A stretch of 64,000 nucleotides of DNA from Paenibacillus vietnamensis (GCF_020169515.1 NZ_JAHMHW010000002.1:248001-312000), one strand, 5' to 3'; numbered from the stretch's first letter, positions 42,856 to 52,131 are shown. Numbers and translations: made by a program. Notes: generated by a model from the letters alone, not told the origin.

Positions 42856-43650
42856 TTATTTGCTGCCGTCGTTATAATCGCTTTTCACCAGGTCCTCACG
42901 GTCCAGCTCAGCAGCCTGCTCCGCTTCCTCTTCCTCCGCAATGCGCGCTTTCTCCGCTTGATCCTGCAGTTTCTGGTAAATGATGTAAAAATTCCAGAAG
43001 GACAAATAAGCGATAATGCTGCCCATAAAGAACGGAATCAGGAACGTAAAGCGCGTGCTGAAATACATAACCGCTCCAGCCATAATCGCCGTCGAGATCG
43101 AACGGAACGGCTTGCCGATCGTGATCAGGACTGCATTTTTAAGCAATTGAAACGTTTTCATATGATAGTGGACAAGCATCGAGAAAAAATTAAATAACGA
43201 AACGACCAAAAGAATCAGAAAGGCGATAAAAATATACGACAGCAAATTCAATTGCTCGCGGTATACGATAAAGTCAACGACCATAATCGCAAGCAGAAGC
43301 GTATATACGATCCCGCCGAGCATGCTTTGCTTGTAGTTTTCCTTATACCCTTTAAAGAATGTTTTAAACAGCGCGGCATCGGTTTCGCCCATCACCCATT
43401 TACGCGCTACCGAGAACATAGCGGCAGTGGCCGGAAACAGCGTGAACGGCGCAACGATCGCCATCAAAATCAAAGTCATGTAAACCTGGCTCAGCATTTC
43501 GGCTTCCGTGCCGCCTCCTGCCGTCAGTAAAGGAATCGCCAGGAAAACAAATGGAATCGAGCATACGATCCACAATACGTTAATAACCGATAACCGCATG
43601 ATCCACTCGGAAATCCGGTAAAACCCACCCATTAGACCTCTTGGTTCCAC
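42856..43650 (-). CDS. YesL/DUF624 family membrane protein
   Basis: This is a 264-residue integral membrane protein with five to six membrane segments between residues 17 and 225 and a charged C-terminal tail rich in Glu and Ala (AEEEEAEQAAELD). The N-terminal GLMGGFYRISEWIMRLSVINVLW and the PATAAMFSVARKWV block are typical of DUF624 (YesL), often found with sugar ABC transporter and rhamnogalacturonan genes. Here it stands alone, so its role is unknown. The start is GTG 43650, preceded by GGGGGCAG. Confidence 0.85.
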   Translation of the reverse strand: MEPRGLMGGFYRISEWIMRLSVINVLWIVCSIPFVFLAIPLLTAGGGTEAEMLSQVYMTLILMAIVAPFTLFPATAAMFSVARKWVMGETDAALFKTFFKGYKENYKQSMLGGIVYTLLLAIMVVDFIVYREQLNLLSYIFIAFLILLVVSLFNFFSMLVHYHMKTFQLLKNAVLITIGKPFRSISTAIMAGAVMYFSTRFTFLIPFFMGSIIAYLSFWNFYIIYQKLQDQAEKARIAEEEEAEQAAELDREDLVKSDYNDGSK

Positions 43651-43684
43651 TTTGATCTGCCCCCAGAAAAGTAAGATTCAGCCG

Positions 43685-43726
43685 AGCGTAAACGGCTGTC
43701 GCCGTCCTATGGCGGTAATAAAAGAA
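43685..43726. repeat. Dispersed structured intergenic repeat, copy 2 (left half only)
   Basis: AGCGTAAACGGCTGTCGCCG continues as TCCTATGGCGGTAATAAAAG, so the first 30 or so bases match copies 1 and 3 and then diverge. The hairpin GCCGTC-CTAT-GGCGGT is kept; the AT-rich second hairpin is absent. It runs into the cshA terminator. Confidence 0.8.
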
Positions 43727-43769
43727 CCGAGCAAGCCCGGATGCCCGTAAGGCAACGGACTTACTCGGT
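43717..43769 (-). terminator. Terminator of cshA
   Basis: ACCGAGTAAGTCCG and CGGGCTTGCTCGGT pair over 14 positions (two G-U) on the minus strand. TCTTTTATT follows. The loop holds a second short hairpin. Confidence 0.85.
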
Positions 43770-43777
43770 CTGAATGA

Positions 43778-45352
43778 TCAGTTATTTACATAATCTTCCG
43801 AGCCGCTCTTTGGTCTGCGATTGTCCGAACGACCTTCGCTGCTGCGTTTGCTTCCGTAGCCGCCGCCGCGGTTCTCATAGCCGCCGCGCGAGCTGCCTCC
43901 GGCACTGCTGCCGCGACGATCGTCGCGTCCGCGGTATCCGCCGCCGCTGCGGCTGCCGCCGTACGACGAGGAGCCGCCGCTGCGGTTAAACGGACGTCCG
44001 TTCGAGCGGATATCCGGTCTGCGCTTCTTGGCGCGCAGCGGTTCTTCTGGTGTCAGCTCAACATCAACGTTCTTCTTCTCGCCCGTAAGCAATTTGATTG
44101 CAGCTGCCAGCAAGTGCACCGAATCATATTGTTCGAGCAATTGGATTGCGATCGCTTTGTACTCGGAGAATTCATCGTTCTGAACAATTTCAAGAACGCG
44201 CTCAGCCGTAACGCGCTGCTTCCCTTCGATCGCTTCCGCGATGCTTGGGAGCGGTTTGCGGTTCATCCTTTGGCGGGTGATCTTCTCGATGAAGTGAAGG
44301 TGATCGATCTCGCGAGGTGTTACGAACGACCACGCCGTACCTTCCTTCCCTGCACGGCCCGTACGGCCGATACGGTGTACGTAGCTCTCAGGATCCTGCG
44401 GAAGGTCGAAGTTGACGACGTGAGTAACGCCGGAAACGTCAAGACCGCGGGCTGCAACGTCCGTTGCAACGAGAACGTCGATGCTTCCGTCGCGGAATTT
44501 GCGCATAACGCTGTCGCGCTGGTTCTGGGACAGGTCTCCGTGCAGTCCGTCAGCGGAATAACCGCGCTTCTGCAGTGCTTCGCTAAGCTCGTCTACGCGG
44601 CGCTTCGTACGGCCGAAGATGATTGCCAGCTCAGGGGATTCCATGTCAAGCAAACGGCTTAGCGCTTCGAACTTCTGACGCTCGTGTACCTCGATGTAAG
44701 CCTGCTCGATCGATGGAGCCGTTACCTGCTTCGGAATAACCGAAACGTGCTCAGGATTTTTCAGGAACTGCTGAGCCAGTTTCTGGATATTAAGCGGCAT
44801 CGTTGCGGAGAACAGCATCGTGTGACGTTCTTCCGGAACCTGCTTCAGGATCGACTGGATGTCTTCCATGAAGCCCATATCCAGCATTTCATCAGCCTCG
44901 TCCAAGATAACCGTCTGAACGTCTTCCAGACGAATCGTCTTCCGGTTGATGTGGTCGAGCAAACGACCCGGAGTGCCGATAATAATTTGAGGTTTCTTCT
45001 TCAGCGCACGGATTTGACGGCCGATTTCCTGACCGCCGTAAATCGGCAGCGAACGAAGACCTTTGTATCGAGTCAGCTTCCCGATCTCGTCAGCCACTTG
45101 GATTGCGAGTTCACGGGTTGGCGTCATGATTAATGCGACAATTCGTTCCTCGCTAGTCGGAATTTTGTTAATGAGCGGAATTCCGAATGCCGCCGTCTTT
45201 CCTGTACCCGTCTGTGCTTGGCCGATCAAATCCTTGCCTTCCATAGCAATCGGGATCGCTTTGTCCTGGATCGGGGTCGATTCCTCGAATCCAAGTTCGG
45301 TAATTGCCTGCAACACTTTTGGTTCCAAGCCAAATTCAGCAAATGTTTTCAA
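43778..45352 (-). CDS. cshA: DEAD-box ATP-dependent RNA helicase, CshA type
   Basis: CshA unwinds RNA in mRNA decay and cold-adapted ribosome assembly. The 524-residue protein has the Q motif [14 protein letters not shown], motif [13 protein letters not shown] (about 46-57), [28 protein letters not shown] (about 152-162), [26 protein letters not shown] and [10 protein letters not shown]. The C-terminal region from about 440 is rich in Arg, Gly, Ser and Tyr ([20 protein letters not shown]), typical of CshA. The start is TTG 45352, twelve bases after AAAAGGAG. It ends at its own terminator. The window holds a second, more diverged DEAD-box helicase at 21695. Confidence 0.96.
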   Translation of the reverse strand: MKTFAEFGLEPKVLQAITELGFEESTPIQDKAIPIAMEGKDLIGQAQTGTGKTAAFGIPLINKIPTSEERIVALIMTPTRELAIQVADEIGKLTRYKGLRSLPIYGGQEIGRQIRALKKKPQIIIGTPGRLLDHINRKTIRLEDVQTVILDEADEMLDMGFMEDIQSILKQVPEERHTMLFSATMPLNIQKLAQQFLKNPEHVSVIPKQVTAPSIEQAYIEVHERQKFEALSRLLDMESPELAIIFGRTKRRVDELSEALQKRGYSADGLHGDLSQNQRDSVMRKFRDGSIDVLVATDVAARGLDVSGVTHVVNFDLPQDPESYVHRIGRTGRAGKEGTAWSFVTPREIDHLHFIEKITRQRMNRKPLPSIAEAIEGKQRVTAERVLEIVQNDEFSEYKAIAIQLLEQYDSVHLLAAAIKLLTGEKKNVDVELTPEEPLRAKKRRPDIRSNGRPFNRSGGSSSYGGSRSGGGYRGRDDRRGSSAGGSSRGGYENRGGGYGSKRSSEGRSDNRRPKSGSEDYVNN

Positions 45353-45507
45353 ACTTTTCTCAAACTCCTTTTATCTACAGCCTACTTAAGAATATCCAAA
45401 TCATTATAGCACAGAATCAGTCATGAATACCAGTAAACCAATTAAAGCCATACTAATCGCAACATTTACCGCCTGCCTGAAAAGGCGTCCGAATGGGAGA
45501 GATTACG

Positions 45508-46347
45508 ATGAATGCGACTTCCTTTAAATCCCTGGTTTCCGTGCCTGTCATGACGCTCGGAGCACTCCTTGTCGCCGCGGGCTTCAACCTGTTTTTAATT
45601 CCGCATCAGCTGCTGGCAGGAGGAATTTCCGGCATTTCAATGATTATCGGATATATTACCGGTGGCAATATAGGCTGGCTTTATTTAATATTGAACATTC
45701 CCGTTCTCATTTGGGGATGGTTCGCGGTCGGGCACCGGTTCATTTACTGGAGCATTTTTTCGGTACTAGCATCGACACTTTTTTTGCAGTTCATTCCGGT
45801 CCGGAAAATTGCGGAGGATGTATTGCTCGGCTCCGTATTCGGAGGAATCATTATAGGATTCGGCAGCGGCCTGCTGCTCCGGTACGGCGGCTCGTCCGGC
45901 GGCTTCGACATCATCGCTTCCATCGTTACCCGAAAGCGCGATTTGCCGGTCGGCATGATTATTTTCATTCTGAACGGCGTCGTCATCGCCGCGCTGGTCA
46001 TGTTTACGAAAAACTGGGACTCCGCGCTGTACTCCCTGCTGTCGATTTTCTCGGCGGGCAAAGTCGTGGATCTGATCCATGTCCGTCACCATAAACTGAC
46101 TGCTTTTATTATTACGACCAAAACCGAAGAGCTGCTGTCGAAGCTGTTAACCCATCCGCGGGGCATTACGATTGTAAAAACAAGGGGCGCCTATTCTTCC
46201 GCCGAGCGCGACATGCTGATGACGGTCCGGACAAAATACGAGCTGGCGGAGCTTGGCAAGACGATCAAAGCGATTGACCCGCATGCCTTCATTAACATAG
46301 TGGAGACGGTAGGCGTCATTGGCGATTTCTCTAAGCCAAAGGACTAA
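45508..46347 (+). CDS. YitT family membrane protein (DUF161 plus DUF2179)
   Basis: This is a 279-residue protein with five membrane segments (about 5-175; GALLVAAGFNLFLIPHQLLAGGISG and LLRYGGSSGGFDIIA are family marks) followed by a cytoplasmic DUF2179 domain (about 205-279; ITTKTEELLSKLLTHPRGITIV, GAYSSAERDMLMTVR). YitT-type proteins are common in Firmicutes, several copies per genome, with no settled transport activity. The frame opens at 45493, but GGGAGAG suits ATG 45508. It is divergent from cshA. Confidence 0.92.
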   Translation: MNATSFKSLVSVPVMTLGALLVAAGFNLFLIPHQLLAGGISGISMIIGYITGGNIGWLYLILNIPVLIWGWFAVGHRFIYWSIFSVLASTLFLQFIPVRKIAEDVLLGSVFGGIIIGFGSGLLLRYGGSSGGFDIIASIVTRKRDLPVGMIIFILNGVVIAALVMFTKNWDSALYSLLSIFSAGKVVDLIHVRHHKLTAFIITTKTEELLSKLLTHPRGITIVKTRGAYSSAERDMLMTVRTKYELAELGKTIKAIDPHAFINIVETVGVIGDFSKPKD

Positions 46348-46403
46348 TTTATATACGCGAATATGGATTTTGCCGCATATCCCTATGTTTTTGAAAGTGA
46401 TCC

Positions 46404-46412
46404 TGCTATAAT
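46404..46412 (+). promoter_or_regulatory. Extended -10 promoter upstream of the 64-residue protein gene
   Basis: TGCTATAAT carries a perfect -10 hexamer with an upstream TG. Transcription would start near 46419, about 70 bases before ATG 46488. Confidence 0.5.
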
Positions 46413-46487
46413 ATTCGTATCCCGTAGCTTTTTGGTTTCTTGCCATATGATTTCCCCTGAACATTAAATATGAAAGGGTGATGCTCA

Positions 46488-46682
46488 ATGGATTTGGAAA
46501 CGGTCAAATTGTCTCAAATTGTAGAGAAGCTTGCCCCAGAGCTTAGTCCTTTTCTCACGGAACGCGAATTGGACATCAGCATCGTGCTGCGTGACGGACT
46601 CGCTTTGCTCGAGCCCGCAGACGCAATGGAAATCGTGCAGCACAGTATTTGCAACCAGCAGAGAGAAGCTTTGTTACATTGA
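46488..46682 (+). CDS. Small acidic protein of unknown function
   Basis: This is a 64-residue, Leu- and Glu-rich soluble protein, predicted to be mostly helical (VKLSQIVEKLAPELSPFLTERELDIS in part, then MEIVQHSICNQQREALL). I do not recognise a family. It is supported as a gene by an extended -10 promoter, an AAAGGG ribosome binding site with good spacing, and a terminator 30 bases after the stop. It is a stand-alone unit between yitT and the glycoside hydrolase gene. Confidence 0.7.
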   Translation: MDLETVKLSQIVEKLAPELSPFLTERELDISIVLRDGLALLEPADAMEIVQHSICNQQREALLH

Positions 46683-46708
46683 CAATGCGGGACACAAGCT
46701 TTATGTAT

Positions 46709-46745
46709 AAGCCGGCCGAGAACAACTCGGCTGGCTTTTTTATTC
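46709..46745 (+). terminator. Terminator after the 64-residue protein gene
   Basis: AGCCGGCCGAG and CTCGGCTGGCT pair (one G-U) around AACAA and are followed by a run of six T. Confidence 0.9.
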
Positions 46746-46797
46746 GCGTAAGGGGCCGAAGAAGCAAATACCCGATACCGTTCTCTGAAAAAAAAGA

Positions 46798-46826
46798 TGA
46801 CCGAAAGCCTGTCCCTGCTTTATAAT
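46798..46826 (+). promoter_or_regulatory. Possible promoter of the DUF4015 glycoside hydrolase gene
   Basis: A perfect TATAAT at 46821-46826 is preceded at 17 bases by TGACCG, a weak -35. The start would be near 46833, 26 bases before the ATG. Confidence 0.45.
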
Positions 46827-46858
46827 TTGGTCAAACTAGCAAACGGGGAGAGAGCATA

Positions 46859-48052
46859 ATGGACATCATCATTTCATCACTTTTGCTGCTGTACAACTTG
46901 CTCGCCGGGACCGGGGAAGACAACGCCGACGCCAGGCAAATTGCCGCTGTATACATAAATTCGGCGGCGGGCCGGACCGTCATTGCGGGGACGCCCATGG
47001 AGGAAAGCCCGGTAAAGGAAAACGCCGCAAAACCGGGAGTCAAGAAAGATCCGCAGCCGGAAACGCCGCCGATCAAAGGCATTTACGTAACCGCTCACAG
47101 TGCCGGCGGAGCCCGTTTGGAATCGCTTTTAAAGCTTGTGAAAGACACCGAGCTTAACAGTATGGTCATTGATATTAAGGATGATACCGGCTATATCACT
47201 TATCCGACGACGACGCCCGAGCTGCTCGAGGTTGGCGAGTCCAAGAAATATATTCGGAATATTGACGCGCTGATGGTCACCTTGAAGGAAAATAACATAT
47301 ATCCGATCGCCCGGGTCGTCGTGTTCAAGGATACGGTGCTTGCACGCAAACAGCCGGAGCTGTCCTTCCGGCATCAGGACGGGACGATATGGAAAAACGG
47401 ACGCGGCGAAAGCTTCGTCAACCCTTACCGCAAGGAGGTATGGGAATATAATGTCGCAGTCGCCAAGGAGGCTGCAAAGATCGGCTTCAAGGAAATCCAG
47501 TTCGACTATGTCCGGTTCCCGGAAGGGTTCGAGAAAAAAGCCGATTCCTTAACCTTCAGCAAGACGGAGCAAAGCCGTGTCGACACGGTAGCCGGGTTCG
47601 TCAAATACGCCCGCGAGCAGCTCGAGCCGCTCGGCGTGCGCGTTTCGGTGGACATATTCGGCTATGCCGCTTCCGTGCCTGCGGCCGAAGGCATCGGCCA
47701 GGATTTCGTCAAAATTTCAAACGACGTGCACGTCATCTCGCCAATGGTATATCCAAGCCATTACAGCACGGGCTGGTTCAAACAAAAGGCGCCCGATTTA
47801 AAACCTTACGAGACGATCAAGGGCGCTATGACGGATACGCATACCAAGCTTGATCCCATTGCCGACACGAAGCCGATTATCCGCCCGTGGATTCAGGATT
47901 TTACGGCCAGCTGGCTCGGCAAGGGCCAATACAAAAAGTACGGTAAAGCAGAGGTCGAAGCCCAGATTAAAGCGCTGCACGATACCGGAATCAATGAGTA
48001 TTTGCTCTGGAACGCCGGCAATAAATATTCCCCCGGCGTCGAATACAAATAA
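46859..48052 (+). CDS. Putative glycoside hydrolase (DUF4015 family)
   Basis: This is a 397-residue protein with a short hydrophobic N-terminus (MDIIISSLLLLYNLLAG), possibly a membrane anchor, a linker rich in Pro and Lys (about 45-70) and a TIM-barrel domain (about 72-390). Family blocks are PIKGIYVTAHSAGG, SMVIDIKDDTGYI, YPIARVVVFKDTVLA, EIQFDYVRFPEGF, VSVDIFGYAA, HVISPMVYPSHYS and RPWIQDFTASW. Acidic residues in FDYVRFPE and in IDIKDD sit where barrel catalytic residues are expected. Substrate is unknown; relatives are thought to act on cell-wall or exported polysaccharide. GGGGAGAG precedes ATG 46859. Confidence 0.9.
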   Translation: MDIIISSLLLLYNLLAGTGEDNADARQIAAVYINSAAGRTVIAGTPMEESPVKENAAKPGVKKDPQPETPPIKGIYVTAHSAGGARLESLLKLVKDTELNSMVIDIKDDTGYITYPTTTPELLEVGESKKYIRNIDALMVTLKENNIYPIARVVVFKDTVLARKQPELSFRHQDGTIWKNGRGESFVNPYRKEVWEYNVAVAKEAAKIGFKEIQFDYVRFPEGFEKKADSLTFSKTEQSRVDTVAGFVKYAREQLEPLGVRVSVDIFGYAASVPAAEGIGQDFVKISNDVHVISPMVYPSHYSTGWFKQKAPDLKPYETIKGAMTDTHTKLDPIADTKPIIRPWIQDFTASWLGKGQYKKYGKAEVEAQIKALHDTGINEYLLWNAGNKYSPGVEYK

Positions 48053-48058
48053 AATTTG

Positions 48059-48105
48059 CAAAAAGGACCTCCTGCAGGGTTAACACCCCGGGAGGTCCTT
48101 TTCTA
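48059..48105. terminator. Bidirectional terminator between the glycoside hydrolase gene and pfkA
   Basis: AAAAGGACCTCC and GGAGGTCCTTTT pair perfectly, with an inner GGGTTAACACCC hairpin, and have A and T runs at the ends. Confidence 0.93.
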
Positions 48106-48110
48106 TCGGT

Positions 48111-49079
48111 TTATTGGGATAGACGAAGCGCAAGCTCATACATTTCTTTGTCGAACGGCTTCTTCGAATTGACGACCGTATCGATATCCGTCGTGACAAG
48201 CTCTCCGCGCACTACTCCGCAAGCTTTTCCGGAATCGCCTTCCATCAATCTCCGAACGGCGAAGTCACCCAGACGGCTTGCCAAAATCCGGTCGGCTGCC
48301 GTCGGCGTGCCGCCCCGCTGAATATGACCGAGAACGGTAACTCGCGGCTCGATTCCGCAGTTCCCCGTAATTTGCTGGGCAACCTCATCACCTTTGCCGG
48401 CGCCTTCGGCAACAACGATGATACTGTGGCGTTTGCCTTTGGCAAAATTCGTTTTCATTCGTTCCGCAACCTCGTTAAGCTCAAACGGCACCTCAGGGAC
48501 GAGAATCGTCTCAGCGCCGCTCGCAAGGCCGGCATAAAGAGCGATATCGCCGCAATGGCGGCCCATGACTTCAACGATCGAGGAGCGCTCGTGGGAGGAC
48601 ATCGTATCGCGGATTTTGTTGATCGCATCCACCACGATGCTCACCGCCGTATCGAAGCCGATCGTAACGTCCGTGAACGGGATGTCGTTATCGATCGTGC
48701 CCGGCAAGCCCATCGTTTTGATGCCCAGCTTGCTCAGCTTGTTGGCGCCCTGGTAGGAGCCGTCCCCGCCGATAACAACAAGGCCGTCGATCCCTCTGGA
48801 ACGAAGCACCTCGGCTCCACGCTCCTGGCCTTCCGCCGTCAGGAACTCTTTACAGCGCGCGGTTTGCAAAATCGTGCCGCCGCGCTGGATAATATCGCCA
48901 ACACTCCTTAAGTCCATTTGGCGCAAATCATCATTGATAAGTCCCTGATATCCTCTTTGTACCCCGTATACGTCCAGGCCGTGAAACAACGCGCTTCTGA
49001 CGACGGCCCTTACGGCCGCGTTCATTCCTTGGGAATCTCCTCCGCTTGTCAGTACTGCGATTGATTTGACTGCAGACAT
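48111..49079 (-). CDS. pfkA: ATP-dependent 6-phosphofructokinase
   Basis: PfkA phosphorylates fructose 6-phosphate, the committing step of glycolysis. The 322 residues match the bacterial PfkA length and show LTSGGDSQGMNAAVRAVVR (nucleotide site), GGDGSYQGA, the substrate/catalytic block GTIDNDIPFTDVTIGFDTA (catalytic Asp in TIDND), MGRHCGDIAL and GHIQRGGTPTAADR. SQGMN replaces the more usual APGMN, a small change near the phosphate site. Usually accA, accD or pyk genes accompany pfkA in Firmicutes; here the neighbour is ytpB, 31 bases upstream, and the gene ends in a terminator. Confidence 0.97.
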   Translation of the reverse strand: MSAVKSIAVLTSGGDSQGMNAAVRAVVRSALFHGLDVYGVQRGYQGLINDDLRQMDLRSVGDIIQRGGTILQTARCKEFLTAEGQERGAEVLRSRGIDGLVVIGGDGSYQGANKLSKLGIKTMGLPGTIDNDIPFTDVTIGFDTAVSIVVDAINKIRDTMSSHERSSIVEVMGRHCGDIALYAGLASGAETILVPEVPFELNEVAERMKTNFAKGKRHSIIVVAEGAGKGDEVAQQITGNCGIEPRVTVLGHIQRGGTPTAADRILASRLGDFAVRRLMEGDSGKACGVVRGELVTTDIDTVVNSKKPFDKEMYELALRLSQ

Positions 49080-49110
49080 GGTTCATACCTCCACAAAATG
49101 TTGTTTATAA

Positions 49111-50193
49111 TCAAGCCTGTTGTTTCCGAATCCAGATGCTGTTTACTAGAAAAAACAGACGCGTCAGCGGACTGTTCTTCATGAGCCTTCGCGAAACATC
49201 TCTCACATCCGCCTGGCGGCGGACCTTCGGGTCTGATAAATACAAGGCCAGCAGCCCTTCTATAATCAAACGGTGGAAACGCGAAGCCGGGAGCAGCTTC
49301 ACGTCCTCCCGCGCACGGTTCACAATAAGCCCGATGCGCTCAACAAGCAGACCTTCATTATCATAATAGCTGCAAAAATTAAGATCTCCGCCTGCCTGGT
49401 CCTCTTCCTGATCGATTAAATAATCAAGCAAAATATGTAGACCGCATACATGCGGAAAATATATATCTTTGATTGCTGCCGCATCCCGGGCGGACAACCC
49501 CTCTTCGCTCGCGGCAAGGAACAGCATGAACATGCCGAGCGTCGAGCCGGTCGCCGCCGCAAATTCATTCCAGTGCAGGTTAGGGTAGCCGTCTTTATGC
49601 CGCTCCCACCAAGCCAGCAGCTGCGCTTCGCGCATATCCGGACGGATATGCTTATACACCTGGAGATCGCAGTACAGCTGTACCAGCTCCTCCACCTGGC
49701 GCTGCACGTTTCCGTACGAAGGCAGCATTGCCGCATGCTGCTGACACGTCCGAACCAGATGATGCAAATATCCCCCGTCGTTACGTTCCGCGCGCAAAGC
49801 GTAATAATCCCTTAGTCCCGCCGCCGGATCTACCGCGTCCTGCATAGAGCGGTGCAGCAGACGGAAATCGTCCGGGTCGAGCGACGTGCTCCGGTCGCAT
49901 AGGTTGTCCAGGTAGTCGCTGATTGTCTGCAGCGAGACAATTAACGGAATCAGCGCGTGCCTGTGCTCCAAATTAGCCGCGGCGTAAACGCCGCCGCCTT
50001 GACAGTGAAACTTTTTGCTGTTCATGCTGTTCAGGGCCTGGGTCCTCAGCTCTTGATCGGGTATCCGCTCCGCAAGCGCGCGAAGCCGCTCCAGCTCCCG
50101 CTCTACGTCCGGAAGCACATACTTGTAAACGCGGTGCATAAGCTTGAAAGGCCCTTGGGGCACCCGGCTGCCTGACAGTGTCGTTAGTCTCAC
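49111..50193 (-). CDS. ytpB: YtpB-like tetraprenyl-beta-curcumene synthase (DUF2600)
   Basis: This terpene synthase is known from Bacillus to cyclise a C35 heptaprenyl diphosphate to tetraprenyl-beta-curcumene, the first step to sesquarterpenes. The 360-residue, all-helical protein contains DYLDNLCDRSTS (about 93-104) and DYLIDQEEDQAGG (about 260-272), the Asp/Glu-rich metal-binding regions, and the family segment KKFHCQGGGVYA. It is unrelated in layout to classic class I synthases. The companion cyclase (SqhC) is not in the window. It precedes pfkA by 31 bases and may share its transcript, an odd pairing. The start is ATG 50193. Confidence 0.9.
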   Translation of the reverse strand: MRLTTLSGSRVPQGPFKLMHRVYKYVLPDVERELERLRALAERIPDQELRTQALNSMNSKKFHCQGGGVYAAANLEHRHALIPLIVSLQTISDYLDNLCDRSTSLDPDDFRLLHRSMQDAVDPAAGLRDYYALRAERNDGGYLHHLVRTCQQHAAMLPSYGNVQRQVEELVQLYCDLQVYKHIRPDMREAQLLAWWERHKDGYPNLHWNEFAAATGSTLGMFMLFLAASEEGLSARDAAAIKDIYFPHVCGLHILLDYLIDQEEDQAGGDLNFCSYYDNEGLLVERIGLIVNRAREDVKLLPASRFHRLIIEGLLALYLSDPKVRRQADVRDVSRRLMKNSPLTRLFFLVNSIWIRKQQA

Positions 50194-50217
50194 GACGCAC
50201 CCCTCCTCAGACTCGTC

Positions 50218-50535
50218 TCATGAATGACGGCGCGATTCTACCTGCTGATCGATGCGGTACCAAATGTGCAAATCATTGATCCTACTCGCATAATCGGCAA
50301 TTTCGTAGTTTAATATACAGGATATTTCGAAGCTTTCTTCCTCGTTAAGCCTCTCCTGCATCGCATTGATCTGCCGTTCGAATTCCATGATACGGTCCGG
50401 GATCGTTCCCCTGATCAGCTCCCACTGCGCGACGATCTCAAGCTGCTCCGCCCGCTCATACTGCTCCCATTCCGTTTCCAGCACGGGAAGACGGATCCGA
50501 AGCCGTTCATTCCAATCAAAACGATACACTCCCAT
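50218..50535 (-). CDS. Hypothetical helical protein upstream of ytpB
   Basis: This is a 105-residue soluble protein, strongly acidic and helical, with likely coiled-coil parts (ERAEQLEIVAQWELIRG; IMEFERQINAMQERLNEEE). No family is recognised. The frame is open to 50589, but GGAGG six bases before ATG 50535 gives the start MGVYRFDW. It ends 24 bases upstream of ytpB on the same strand, so a joint role in lipid or terpene metabolism is possible but unproven. Confidence 0.7.
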   Translation of the reverse strand: MGVYRFDWNERLRIRLPVLETEWEQYERAEQLEIVAQWELIRGTIPDRIMEFERQINAMQERLNEEESFEISCILNYEIADYASRINDLHIWYRIDQQVESRRHS

Positions 50536-50657
50536 TGTAAACCTCCACATCCTAATGTACCATTTCGACTCATAATAATCCAGCTTCAAATGTTGCTAGC
50601 CAGCGTGCTATACTGGTTTCCTATTGTTTTTAGACAGAGATGGAGTGAACCAGCAGC

Positions 50658-51845
50658 ATGATTACTACTGAAACAGCCCGCACGGGGCTGTCGGATTCGG
50701 CCCGCAAGGAGACGCTGTCGCTTCGGGTCTACAGCTTCTCCGCTTACTCGACCGCGGCGATGGTCGTCTCGTTTATCCCGCTTTACTTCCTGGACCGGGG
50801 TTTCTCGGAGCAGGAAATCGGCATTATTTATTCCACCGGACCGTTTATATCGATTTTCGCCAACATCATTCTCGGAATCGCAAGCGACAAATACAGAACG
50901 ATTAAAAAGCTGCTCATGCTGTTGTTGCTCGGGCAGCTTGTCATGATTTCCATGCTGTTCCCTACCCACAATTTTGCGCTTGTATGCCTCGTCATGATGG
51001 GCTTCTATTTTTTTCAAACGCCAATCAACCCTTTGAGCGACAGCTTATTGCTTCTGTCAAGCCAGTACACAGGCACCCCTTATGCGCTGATCCGGATATT
51101 CGGCTCACTCGGCTTTGCGGTCACTGCCTACAGCATCGGCTTGATATTAAAGCATATCGGCACTTCCTGGACGCTTCCGCTTGCCATGACAACGATAGCG
51201 ATAACGCTCGCCTTAACGACTAGAATAAAAGATTATCAAGGCAGCGTCCGCAAAATCGATTTTTCGGGATTTTTTAAGCTTGTCAGGCAGAAGGACGTGC
51301 TGCTGTTTTTCCTGATCCTACTAACGATATCGATTCCACATCGCATGTACGAGGGCTTCCTGGCCGTTACAATGCGCCATATGGGGGCAAGCGATTCGCT
51401 CGTAGGCCTTGCCTGGCTCATTTCCGCTTTAAGCGAAATTCCCGTTCTGTTTCTGCTCGGCAAATTCGGCCATAAGTTCAAAGAGCTTCCGCTGCTCATG
51501 CTCGCATCCGTTATGTACGCGGTCCGGCTCTGGCTGCTCAGCGAAATCCAGGATCCCCGCTGGGTTATTGCAACCCAGGCCATGCACAGCATTTCCTTCG
51601 GCATTTATTTCTCTACCGCGCTCCGCTACCTGTCCCGGCTGATTCCGGACGAATTCAGGGCTTCCGGACAGGCCATGTACGCCGTCGTCTGGACCGGTCT
51701 CGCGGGTGTCATCAGCGGGATGTTCGGCGGGTTCGTTTATGAGCAATTTGGCCGGGAAGCCTTTTTCCGGATGGGCTCCGCCTTCGCTCTGCTTGCAGCT
51801 GCAAGCTTTCTGCTGCGGTACTTGCTAAGCCGTCATGAACGATAG
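50658..51845 (+). CDS. MFS transporter (PPP/nucleoside-permease-like)
   Basis: This is a 395-residue membrane protein with 12 predicted segments of the major facilitator fold. Segments such as SFSAYSTAAMVVSFIPLYFLDRGF and QEIGIIYSTGPFISIFANI place it near the MFS_1-like/PPP group that includes 3-phenylpropionate and nucleoside permease relatives. Cytoplasmic loop 2-3 has GIASDKYRTIKK, a diverged motif A. The substrate is unknown. TGGAGTG precedes ATG 50658. It is divergent from the hypothetical gene upstream of ytpB. Confidence 0.9.
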   Translation: MITTETARTGLSDSARKETLSLRVYSFSAYSTAAMVVSFIPLYFLDRGFSEQEIGIIYSTGPFISIFANIILGIASDKYRTIKKLLMLLLLGQLVMISMLFPTHNFALVCLVMMGFYFFQTPINPLSDSLLLLSSQYTGTPYALIRIFGSLGFAVTAYSIGLILKHIGTSWTLPLAMTTIAITLALTTRIKDYQGSVRKIDFSGFFKLVRQKDVLLFFLILLTISIPHRMYEGFLAVTMRHMGASDSLVGLAWLISALSEIPVLFLLGKFGHKFKELPLLMLASVMYAVRLWLLSEIQDPRWVIATQAMHSISFGIYFSTALRYLSRLIPDEFRASGQAMYAVVWTGLAGVISGMFGGFVYEQFGREAFFRMGSAFALLAAASFLLRYLLSRHER

Positions 51846-51880
51846 CCAGACCGCTTTCCAAATCGTCCTATAAAGCAGAA

Positions 51881-51906
51881 GCGGCTCCCTGTTGCCAGGG
51901 AGCCGC
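51881..51906. terminator. Hairpin between the MFS and cold shock genes
   Basis: GCGGCTCCCT and AGGGAGCCGC pair perfectly over 10 bases around GTTGCC. The flanking T content is modest on both strands, so it is probably a bidirectional terminator of moderate strength. Confidence 0.7.
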
Positions 51907-51933
51907 CTCGATCGTTCTTGTGTAATTCGATTC

Positions 51934-52131
51934 CTATAGTTTAATGACGTTGGCCGCTTGAGCGCCGCGGTTACCCTCAGTAATGTCGAATTCGACCGCT
52001 TGCCCTTCATCCAACGTCTTGAAGCCTTCTCCTTGAATAGCCGAGAAGTGAACGAATACGTCTTCTCCGCCTTCTGTTTGGATAAAGCCATAGCCTTTCT
52101 CTGCATTAAACCACTTAACTGTTCCTTTCAA
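51934..52131 (-). CDS. Cold shock protein (CspA/CspB family)
   Basis: This is a 65-residue single OB-fold RNA chaperone that keeps mRNA unstructured at low temperature. Both nucleic-acid-binding motifs are present: KGYGFIQ (RNP1, about 13-19) and VFVHFSAI (RNP2, about 25-32). The start codon is TTG at 52131, eight bases after AGGAGG; there is no ATG nearby. The leader of about 40 bases contains a GC hairpin CGCCG-TACAAC-CGGCG. The promoter's -35 element abuts the stop codon of the methyltransferase gene. Confidence 0.96.
   Translation of the reverse strand: MKGTVKWFNAEKGYGFIQTEGGEDVFVHFSAIQGEGFKTLDEGQAVEFDITEGNRGAQAANVIKL

Noticed and set aside
45423-45527. 34-codon frame between cshA and yitT
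   Set aside because: No ribosome binding site, and its end overlaps the yitT start in another frame.
50586-51017. 143-codon minus-strand frame overlapping the MFS gene start
   Set aside because: Antisense to clear membrane segments of the transporter and without a ribosome binding site.
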